Below the pieces are notes generated by a model. That model was not told the DNA's origin. It saw nothing but the letters and a program-made list of their open reading frames with translations, and made no database searches. Positions 39,818 to 45,298 of a DNA stretch of 45,298 nt are shown here, piece by piece. The position numbers and the translations under genes were made by a program. Source of the DNA: a virus. Where the stretch lies: the IMG/VR virus record IMGVR_UViG_3300050132_000111, positions 1-45,298 of that record; one strand, given 5' to 3'. Within the stretch, counting starts at the first letter, position 1, and every line of letters begins with the position of its first letter.

Positions 39818-40261
39818 TTAAGTAGCAGCCTCAGCATCCGCCGTCTTCTTCAACTTCGGAACTGTGCCGATCGCGCGGTGGTGGTCGCAGTAGACGCCAA
39901 CCGCCGAATTTCCGCAGTAGGCGTGCGTTGGTTTTTGTTTGTTCCCCCACATCGGCCAACAACAACCACGCGAACCAGGCGCGGCCTTTGGTATAGCCAC
40001 CGTCGGGATCGTGTTCTTCGCCCGCAGTTCGGCGCGGGTCAGGCGTTTGCGTTTGGCACCATCCGGATTGGGTTTGATCGGATTTTCGCGGCGTGTGAGC
40101 TTCATCCGATTGGCTTTGCCGACGATCGACCCTTTACCGCGCCCGAGTATGCGGGCGATTTCTAGGGCTGGGAGCTTGTCGATATCCCACAATTTTGCGA
40201 GGGTTTCGGCGTCGGAGTTTGTCCATGGGGTTTCATTTGGGCGGGGAGCGGTGGTTTTCAT
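39818..40261 (-). CDS. gcrA: GcrA-like cell cycle regulator
   Basis: 147 residues. The N-terminal helix-turn-helix reads ETPWTNSDAETLAKLWDIDK, then PALEIARILGRGKGSIVGKA. The C-terminus has RGCCWPMWGNKQKPTHAYCG and YCDHH, the two cysteine/histidine blocks typical of GcrA. Host GcrA binds sigma-70 RNA polymerase at promoters carrying methylated GANTC sites. The phage copy overlaps by four bases the gene of a methyltransferase fusion, which suggests joint control of methylation-dependent transcription (inference). Confidence 0.9.
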   Translation of the reverse strand: MKTTAPRPNETPWTNSDAETLAKLWDIDKLPALEIARILGRGKGSIVGKANRMKLTRRENPIKPNPDGAKRKRLTRAELRAKNTIPTVAIPKAAPGSRGCCWPMWGNKQKPTHAYCGNSAVGVYCDHHRAIGTVPKLKKTADAEAAT

Positions 40262-42777
40262 TCAGCCGCTTCCACGCTCAACATATCAAAGAGCGACGGC
40301 ATCGAACATTCGCGCTCCACCAGCTTCATCCCCCGCACGGCATCGCGGTAATATTCAGCATTCAACTCAACAGCACGTCCCTTTCGCCCCATTTTGATAG
40401 CCATATTCGGAACGGTGCCCAACCCACCGAACGGATCGAAAACAATATCTTCTTTGCTGGTGTATCGCCCGATAAGCCGTTCGACAATATCGATTTGAAA
40501 AGGGCAAATATGCTGCGAAAGATTGCGCTGCGACTGCTCGGCGTTGAGCGTTTTCATCCTGAGAACATCATGCCAAACATCAGGGTCATGCGACCCTGGT
40601 GCAACAGACATGAATGTCGAAGGCAATCGACCTTTTGCATCCAACGCATTTGCAACATCAACATGCTGCTTATAGTCATAGATTTGTTCCGCAGACATGC
40701 GCGCGAATGCGCCAGCCAAGACATCAGGGCCAAGCCCATCAAACTCATCGGCGGTCAAAAACCGGTTGCCGGATGACCTCCAGAATGAATGAGCATCAAT
40801 CTGCCACTGCCCGCGCGTGTATTCTTTCTTGTCCTTCTTGACGGGTTCATCCGCATAGGCGCGGCTCTGATCAGTCGGGAGCTTGCGGAACAACAAGACG
40901 TATTCAGGACATCCAACTCCCATCTTGGAACTGTCTTTGCTGTTCTCGGTCCAGCCTAGGCGATACGTCTGGTTATTTTCGCGCACAACGTCCGTAACAA
41001 CCGTGATCATGCCGCAATAGATGAAGCCATGCTTGCGATAATGCGCGATGCAATCAGCGTGGAACGGCTCGACACTTGGCATTCCATAGCCAGTGACATT
41101 CCCAAACCGGATACGATCCTTTGTATGAACGGCCATCACGCGGCCCGGCTTGAGGATGCGCAGCAGGTTTGGCGACAGATGGTCCATCTGTTCGAAAAAC
41201 CGCACGTTGTCGTCATTGTGGCCGAAATCGTTATAGCTGGCAGAATATTCATAGTGGTTGCCGAATGGGATTGACGTGAGAATCATCCCCACGCTGTTAG
41301 TTTCCATCATGTCGCATTCAAGAACCGTGTCATTGTTGGCGACCATCCAACCCTTTCCGCTTTCCTCAGTGCGTGTCACGCCAATAGTGCGAGCCAAGTC
41401 TTGCGCCACGCTCATGCTGGATAGGCCGTGTTGTGCGATCAATGCCGACATGCGGTCTGTCAGGGTATTATGCTCATTCCATTTCCGTTGCAGCGTGCGC
41501 CAGATTTCGCGCTCCGTCTCGCACATGATGATGTCAATGCGGCACTGATGCGGTTGCAGGAAGCGGCAGATGCGATGGATGGCCTGTATCAGGTCGTTGA
41601 ACTTGTATCCGATGCCCAAAAAGATAGCTCGGTGACAATGACGCTGGAAATTGCAGCCCGATCCGCTGATCTCGGGTTTCGTGGCGAGGTATTTCAACTC
41701 ACCTTCCGCAAACGCAATCACGCGTCTTTCGCGTTCATCCATGTCAAGCGATCCGTATACCTCGGACGCTTCCGGCAATGCCGATTTGATCGCATGACGT
41801 TCCGCCTCAAGGTCATGCCACAGAATGAAGTGATCGTCCGGACTTTCTGCGATGATCTCCATCATCTTGGCAACGCGCGCCGGGATTGACGTGCGTTTTT
41901 CGGTTGCAGCATCTTTCAATCCAAGCGCGCTATCACGGATTAACCGGCCCTGGCCGTCGCGGTCTGCTGTGCCTTGCAGGTCAAGCGCCTGAACTTCATG
42001 CACGCGAACATCCAGTTCCGGCATATCGTATCCGGCGTCATCGTATCCCATGTCGCTCGGCTTCTGGACGAACGCCGACCATGAATGCAACCATGCATGG
42101 AATTCGCCTTCCATGTGGGGATATACGGTCAGGTTGTTCGCCTGCTCACTGTCGCGCTGGAAAAACCGCGTGAGAGCCTGCCCGGTGTCCATGACTCCGA
42201 GGAAGCCGGCATAATGGATCAGTTCCTTGTAGCTGTTTGGGCTTGGCGTTGCGGTGGCAACGAACCGATATGGAACACGCGCCAGCAACGTCAGGAATTG
42301 CTGATAGGTTTTTGATCCATAGGACCGCAGCACGCTCGCCTCATCCAAAGTCACAATCTGGAACAAGTCAGGATCGAGCTTGCCATCGCGCATGCTCTCG
42401 TAGTTGGTCAGATAGATGCCATCGCCGGCCACTTCATCAGTCTTGCGGACGAATGCAACCTTGATGCCGAGCTTTTCCGCGTCAAGGCGGAATTCATGCC
42501 GAACGCCGAGCGGGACAATCACCAACGCACGTTTTGCATTGGGCGCATTCGCCAACAACAACCGCGCAATTTCGAGTTGCATAAATGACTTGCCGAGGCC
42601 AAATGCCGCGAAGATTGCAGCACGTCCCTTTCGACATGCCCACTCGACTATATCAAGCTGATGCGGCTTGAGCATCGGGTTAATATCAGATCGTGCGATC
42701 CTCACACCATCATCGCGGTGCATCGTGATTTTAGATTGCAGCATCGCCAGATAAGCTGCAGCGTTCAAAGTGCCCAT
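40258..42777 (-). CDS. Fusion of SNF2/DEAD-like helicase and DNA methyltransferase
   Basis: 839 residues. Residues 1-460 are a superfamily 2 helicase: FAAFGLGKSF (Walker A), IVTLDEASVL, VATATPSPNS, and motif VI QAIHRICRF. Residues 490-839 are an amino-methyltransferase with motif IV first (ILTSIPFGNHYEY, SIPF in place of the usual PPY/F) and motif I later (VFDPFGGLGTVPNMAIKMGR), the beta-class order. Also present is YRLGWTENSKDSSKMGVG. Probable role: translocating, DNA-modifying enzyme acting on phage or host DNA. This fusion is a recurring phage family. It is coupled to GcrA. Confidence 0.88.
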   Translation of the reverse strand: MGTLNAAAYLAMLQSKITMHRDDGVRIARSDINPMLKPHQLDIVEWACRKGRAAIFAAFGLGKSFMQLEIARLLLANAPNAKRALVIVPLGVRHEFRLDAEKLGIKVAFVRKTDEVAGDGIYLTNYESMRDGKLDPDLFQIVTLDEASVLRSYGSKTYQQFLTLLARVPYRFVATATPSPNSYKELIHYAGFLGVMDTGQALTRFFQRDSEQANNLTVYPHMEGEFHAWLHSWSAFVQKPSDMGYDDAGYDMPELDVRVHEVQALDLQGTADRDGQGRLIRDSALGLKDAATEKRTSIPARVAKMMEIIAESPDDHFILWHDLEAERHAIKSALPEASEVYGSLDMDERERRVIAFAEGELKYLATKPEISGSGCNFQRHCHRAIFLGIGYKFNDLIQAIHRICRFLQPHQCRIDIIMCETEREIWRTLQRKWNEHNTLTDRMSALIAQHGLSSMSVAQDLARTIGVTRTEESGKGWMVANNDTVLECDMMETNSVGMILTSIPFGNHYEYSASYNDFGHNDDNVRFFEQMDHLSPNLLRILKPGRVMAVHTKDRIRFGNVTGYGMPSVEPFHADCIAHYRKHGFIYCGMITVVTDVVRENNQTYRLGWTENSKDSSKMGVGCPEYVLLFRKLPTDQSRAYADEPVKKDKKEYTRGQWQIDAHSFWRSSGNRFLTADEFDGLGPDVLAGAFARMSAEQIYDYKQHVDVANALDAKGRLPSTFMSVAPGSHDPDVWHDVLRMKTLNAEQSQRNLSQHICPFQIDIVERLIGRYTSKEDIVFDPFGGLGTVPNMAIKMGRKGRAVELNAEYYRDAVRGMKLVERECSMPSLFDMLSVEAAE

Positions 42778-42839
42778 TTACTCCCCATTCCCCTCATACC
42801 GTCGATCATCAACCCGCATCCGCTCCTAAACGGCCCGGC

Positions 42840-43121
42840 TCACCGCCGCATTATCATACGCCTAGCCGCAACATCCCGATCACAATACGCCTTGCGGCGC
42901 GCGTCCTCTGCCGCCTTAGCCGCGACCTTTGCATCCGCCGCATCGGCAAGCCTAACCAAATCAGCCGCAAGCTCGCGCGCCTGGCCTGTTGTCAGGTCCG
43001 TGCTGGCGGTTATCCTGGCGCTATCGCTATACGTGCCGTGACATTTCAGCGCGACGTTGACGGTGACTTTGCCGGGGGAGTTGTTCTTCTTGGCGGTCAG
43101 TGTGCATGGCTTGGGGGTCAT
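42840..43121 (-). CDS. Small hypothetical protein
   Basis: 93 residues. Beta-rich N-terminal half (PGKVTVNVALKCHGTYSDSA), then an Ala-rich helix (ELAADLVRLADAADAKVAAK) and a basic end. Four-base overlap with the upstream gene. Function unknown. Confidence 0.6.
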   Translation of the reverse strand: MTPKPCTLTAKKNNSPGKVTVNVALKCHGTYSDSARITASTDLTTGQARELAADLVRLADAADAKVAAKAAEDARRKAYCDRDVAARRMIMRR

Positions 43122-43351
43122 ACAACTAAACCCTCCGCATGAGATTTCTCGCTACCATCCCACGGAATAACCACGGCGTTAACCGTTGGCGTATATGGGT
43201 CGGCTACGACATCAGCGTGCGATGCAGCCCATTGGCCGATTTCCCTGTTAATATCTGCGGCCATGATGATGGCGTGCGCCCTAGTCCGGCACGGGTAGAC
43301 ATCATCTGGCCCGATAACGTGCACGCACCATAAATCAAATCCATCACTCAC
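43118..43351 (-). CDS. Small hypothetical protein
   Basis: 77 residues (MSDGFDLWCVHVIGPDDVYP, then RTRAHAIIMAADINREIGQW, then VNAVVIPWDGS). This arrangement is familiar from short phage proteins (HV.GPDD......A...A). Four-base overlaps on both sides. No function known. Confidence 0.65.
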   Translation of the reverse strand: MSDGFDLWCVHVIGPDDVYPCRTRAHAIIMAADINREIGQWAASHADVVADPYTPTVNAVVIPWDGSEKSHAEGLVV

Positions 43352-43548
43352 TTCCCATCTCCCCTAGAATAACTCCACCGCACCGCCGGAAAAGCAATGT
43401 GCTCCGGCACACCATCAGACATCGCCATACGCAGGACTGAAGCCGGCCATCGCATCTGGCGACCGTCTGCGGTTTCGGCCCATACCATGGTGCTGTCGGT
43501 TGGGAGTGATGCCATCGGATGCCATAGGCCATCTAATAGGTCGCTCAC
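43348..43548 (-). CDS. Small hypothetical protein
   Basis: 66 residues (MSDLLDGLWHPMASLPTDST, then MVWAETADGRQMRWPASVLR). The aromatic, DUF551-like start (LWHPMASLP) suggests an accessory phage protein. Overlaps the stop of the helix-turn-helix gene by four bases. Confidence 0.6.
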   Translation of the reverse strand: MSDLLDGLWHPMASLPTDSTMVWAETADGRQMRWPASVLRMAMSDGVPEHIAFPAVRWSYSRGDGK

Positions 43549-43739
43549 GGCTTAGGCTCCCGCTCAATCGCATCAATCATCCGCTGCACCGACCGCACGG
43601 ACGGCACTCCTCGCCCTGCGGCCCATCGGTTGAATGTCGATGGGTCAATGTCAGCGCGACGACATAGGGCCGCGATCGAAAGGCCCTTAGCCTTTGCTGC
43701 CGCCTCGATCTCTTTTGGCTCTGGAATTTTGAGTTTCAT
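43545..43739 (-). CDS. Short Cro/CI-like helix-turn-helix protein, probably leaderless
   Basis: 64 residues from the ATG at 43739. KAKGLSIAALCRRADIDPST, then FNRWAAGRG, is an Xre-type helix-turn-helix. The last part (SVRSVQRMIDAIERE) could dimerise. Upstream in-frame Met codons exist, but a TTGACA-17-CATAGT promoter ends seven bases before this ATG, which would make the transcript leaderless like lambda cI from PRM. It heads the operon with the methyltransferase fusion, GcrA and GapR. Confidence 0.75.
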   Translation of the reverse strand: MKLKIPEPKEIEAAAKAKGLSIAALCRRADIDPSTFNRWAAGRGVPSVRSVQRMIDAIEREPKP

Positions 43740-43741
43740 AT

Positions 43742-43829
43742 CCAGACTATGACTGGCGGTTTGGATAATGTCAATAGGTTCTGTGACTGCGATTTTGTGC
43801 TTGACCATACGCAGCCAGGCGCTATCATG
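43742..43829. promoter_or_regulatory. Divergent promoters of an early switch
   Basis: Leftward: TTGACA (43774-43769), 17 bases, CATAGT (43751-43746). Rightward: TTGACC (from 43802), 16 bases, TATCAT (to 43829). CCAGACTATGACTGG (43742-43756), a partial palindrome, overlaps the leftward -10, and TGTGACTG recurs near 43782. These are candidate operators for the 43545-43739 protein. Confidence 0.55.
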
Positions 43830-43851
43830 GGGCAAGAAAAGGAACCATCCC

Positions 43852-44064
43852 ATGCCCCAACCCACCATCCCCACTAACCTTCCGCCCGGAGCATTCGGCT
43901 TCATCGTGACCCGCCCGGATCGTGCGGAGCGGTTGGCGCTGTATCGTGCGGATGGCTCGCTCAATTGCAGTTTCGCGCAGGATGCGACGTTGGCCGATGC
44001 GCGCGGGATTTTGGCGACGGCTGGTTTTGATGTTTGTGAGGGTGGGTTTGTTGTCGCTCGTTAA
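43852..44064 (+). CDS. Small hypothetical protein, first in rightward operon
   Basis: 70 residues from the ATG at 43852, with AAAAGGAA six bases upstream. PTNLPPGAFGFIVTRPDRAE, then LALYRADGSLNCSFAQDATL, is a compact beta-rich protein. Its 3' end overlaps the methyltransferase start by about 35 bases. Family not recognised. Confidence 0.65.
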   Translation: MPQPTIPTNLPPGAFGFIVTRPDRAERLALYRADGSLNCSFAQDATLADARGILATAGFDVCEGGFVVAR

Positions 44065-44725
44065 GCTCAAAGTGCTCGATTTGTTCAGCGGCATTGGCGG
44101 ATTTTCTCTCGGCTTGGAAAGAACCAACGGCTTTGAAACCGTAGCCTTCTGCGAGATCGAGCCTTTTCCCCGCGCCATCCTGGCGAAACACTGGCCCGGA
44201 GTGCCCTGCTATGACGACGTGCGAACCCTCACCGCCTCCCGCCTGGCAGCAGGCGGAATTGTTCCAGATGTCATCTGCGGAGGGTTCCCGTGTCAGGACA
44301 TCAGCGCGGCAGGATTACGCATCGGCATTCAGGGCGCGCGCTCTGGTTTGTGGAGTCAGTATTCCCGCCTTATTGGCGAGCTTCGACCGCGATGGGTCAT
44401 CGTGGAAAACGTCGCAGACTTGCTTGTTAGGGGGATGGGCGTTGTTCTCGGAGACTTGGCCGCGATCGGGTATGATGCAGAGTGGCATTGCATATCGGCT
44501 TCCGCCATTGGTGCAGATCACATCCGAGATCGAGTGTGGATCATTGCCCACTCCAACGGCGCAGGGGATTTCACGTTTGTCGAGCGGTGGCGGAAGTCAC
44601 GCACGCCAGAAGTGGGCAAAAATGCTGCCGCGCATGATGCCGACGATCACGGCGCACGATCACAGGGGGGGGGTGTCGTCCAGAAAGATCGGAGAAAATG
44701 CGGGAGACATCAAGCCGTGGGCTAG
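44030..44725 (+). CDS. C5-cytosine DNA methyltransferase, motifs I-VIII (lacks motif X in this frame)
   Basis: 231 residues from an ATG at 44030; TTG starts at 44048 or 44051 after GAGGGTGGG are possible. Motif I DLFSGIGGFSLGL (residues 17-29), motif IV GGFPCQDIS with catalytic Cys88, motif VI VENVADLL and motif VIII DRVWIIAH are intact. After about residue 175 the frame becomes non-family text, and the expected motif X lies in the overlapping frame. Either the enzyme is split between two polypeptides or the gene carries a frameshift. Confidence 0.8.
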   Translation: MFVRVGLLSLVKLKVLDLFSGIGGFSLGLERTNGFETVAFCEIEPFPRAILAKHWPGVPCYDDVRTLTASRLAAGGIVPDVICGGFPCQDISAAGLRIGIQGARSGLWSQYSRLIGELRPRWVIVENVADLLVRGMGVVLGDLAAIGYDAEWHCISASAIGADHIRDRVWIIAHSNGAGDFTFVERWRKSRTPEVGKNAAAHDADDHGARSQGGGVVQKDRRKCGRHQAVG

Positions 44726-44924
44726 ACTTGCCTTCGGTTCTCCGGCTGCTTTTCCCGGACTCGACGGGGCTGGTTCGCCCGTCTTGGGCAGAGGCGAGAA
44801 TGGGCTACCCAATCGGGTGGACAGAATGCACGCCATTGGAAACGCCGTCGTCCCCCAAATCCCGGAGCTAATCGGCCGCGCCATTCTTCGTGCCGAACAC
44901 GCCCGCACCAACAAGGACATCTAA
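44211..44924 (+). CDS. Overlapping-frame methyltransferase companion (carries motif X)
   Basis: 237 residues from 44211, or 218 from the ATG at 44268. In a frame different from the C5 methylase but on the same strand it reads DGSSWKTSQTCLLGGWALFS, then ETWPRSGMMQSGIAYRLPPL and LPTPTAQGI. This text is familiar from proteins annotated next to phage C5 methylases. Its end NRVDRMHAIGNAVVPQIPEL is C5-methylase motif X. Overlap with the methylase frame is over 500 bases. It may be the second subunit of a split enzyme, comparable to the small subunit of M.EcoHK31I. Confidence 0.65.
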   Translation: MTTCEPSPPPAWQQAELFQMSSAEGSRVRTSARQDYASAFRARALVCGVSIPALLASFDRDGSSWKTSQTCLLGGWALFSETWPRSGMMQSGIAYRLPPLVQITSEIECGSLPTPTAQGISRLSSGGGSHARQKWAKMLPRMMPTITAHDHRGGVSSRKIGENAGDIKPWARLAFGSPAAFPGLDGAGSPVLGRGENGLPNRVDRMHAIGNAVVPQIPELIGRAILRAEHARTNKDI

Positions 44925-44949
44925 CACCATGCCCACAACGGAGAGCAAA

Positions 44950-45298
44950 ATGAACAATGCAAAGCCCGGCTACGTCATCATCGACGGACGCGAGATCGCG
45001 ATTGAAGAATTCGCGCGCGAGATCGGTGTGAAGTGCGAATATGGCTCCCTCGACCTGCGGGGCTACGCGCACCCGCTGCCGGCCGGGCTCACCAGCGTCG
45101 GCGGCTCCCTCGACCTGCGGGGCTACGCTCACCCGCTGCCGGCCGGGCTCACCAGCGTCGGCGGCTACCTCGTCCTGGAGGGCTACGCTCACCCGCTGCC
45201 GGCCGGGCTCACCAGCGTCGGCGGCTCCCTCGTCCTGCGGGGCTACGCGCACCCGCTGCCGGCCGGGCTCACCAGCGTCGGCGGATACCTCGACCTGC
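44950..45298 (+). CDS. Solenoid repeat protein, partial
   Basis: From the ATG at 44950 (GGAGAG 4-9 bases upstream) the frame is open to the window end, 116 codons. After 31 unique residues (VIIDGREIAIEEFAREIGVK) the protein consists of 20-residue units GSLDLRGYAHPLPAGLTSVG, resembling leucine-rich/beta-solenoid repeats known in some phages. The units are nearly identical at DNA level, implying recent duplication or gene conversion. Function unknown; the fold would offer an extended binding surface. Confidence 0.75.
   Translation, partial: MNNAKPGYVIIDGREIAIEEFAREIGVKCEYGSLDLRGYAHPLPAGLTSVGGSLDLRGYAHPLPAGLTSVGGYLVLEGYAHPLPAGLTSVGGSLVLRGYAHPLPAGLTSVGGYLDL
45043..45298 (+). repeat. 60-bp tandem repeat, over four copies
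   Basis: Units at 45043, 45103, 45163, 45223 and a partial one from 45283 have exactly 60-bp period and differ at few positions (for example GGCTCC/GGCTAC and GACCTGCGG/GTCCTGGAG). The array is in frame with the 44950 gene and continues beyond the window. Confidence 0.92.

Noticed and set aside
40258-42777. Inactive methyltransferase because motif IV reads SIPF instead of PPY/F
   Set aside because: The surrounding motif text matches a recurring phage helicase-methyltransferase family that, from memory, also has SIPF, so it is likely the family form rather than damage.
44722-45252. 176-codon minus-strand frame over the 60-bp repeats
   Set aside because: It is the antisense image of the tandem repeat; the plus frame has a ribosome site, a unique N-terminus and a known repeat type.
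1-45298. Circular closure of the window
   Set aside because: Joining the last to the first base gives no convincing continuation of either the solenoid repeat or the exported protein, and no terminal overlap is visible.
1-45298. tRNA genes
   Set aside because: No cloverleaf with a TTCGA-type T loop and matching acceptor stem was found by eye on either strand; a tRNA scan would be needed to exclude one.

Overview
The window is about 45 kb of a tailed phage or prophage with a contractile tail (myovirus type). Both ends cut through genes, so it is an excerpt or an arbitrarily opened molecule. The host is probably an alphaproteobacterium: the early region encodes homologues of two regulators typical of that class, GcrA and GapR (DUF2312), and base composition is GC-rich. 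No integrase, holin, free-standing endolysin or DNA polymerase is visible, so lysogeny cannot be shown from this stretch.

Layout. From 25168 down to 1, on the minus strand, lies one almost uninterrupted late operon in packaging-to-tail order: terminase small and large subunits, portal, MuF-type head protein, DUF2213 protease/scaffold, decoration protein, DUF2184 major capsid protein, neck and connector proteins, DUF3383 sheath, tube, tail assembly chaperone with a -1 frameshift, tape measure with an embedded lambda-R-like transglycosylase, baseplate (plug, hub, spike V, W/gp25, J, DUF2612), tail fibre and fibre assembly protein, and an exported protein cut by the window edge. Two plus-strand genes interrupt it: a secreted small protein (20684-21055) and a nuclease gene lying wholly inside the intein of the MuF gene (18965-19807).

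From 25.2 to 45.3 kb is the early/accessory half, made of short leftward and rightward operons separated by divergent promoters, palindromes and terminators. Upstream of the terminase is a roughly 380-bp degenerate CCNNN pentanucleotide tract. Then come many small leftward phage genes (25759-28623), a divergent control region with paired palindromes (28624-28858), three rightward genes, further small leftward genes, an array of GGGACAT/ATGTCCC sites beside AT-rich DNA (31747-32258), and a large primase-helicase-like replication protein (32279-34471). Next come a cysteine-rich protein, a resolvase-like protein, DUF1643, a VRR-NUC nuclease and others. A leftward operon (43739-39279) follows, driven by what looks like a leaderless Cro/CI-type gene and encoding a helicase-methyltransferase fusion, GcrA and GapR. 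A rightward cluster ends the window with a C5-cytosine methyltransferase overlapped in another frame, then a 20-residue solenoid repeat protein.

The most striking candidates for something undescribed are: (1) an intein in the MuF head protein whose probable homing nuclease (Vsr/DUF559-like, PD-(D/E)XK) is encoded on the opposite strand of the intein DNA, codon-aligned with it and with its own promoter; (2) a C5 methyltransferase whose motifs are divided between two overlapping same-strand frames, reminiscent of the naturally split M.EcoHK31I and M.AquI enzymes; (3) a beta-rich module of about 60 residues inserted five times into four different virion proteins; and (4) a phage-borne set of alphaproteobacterial cell-cycle and chromatin regulators linked to DNA methylation.
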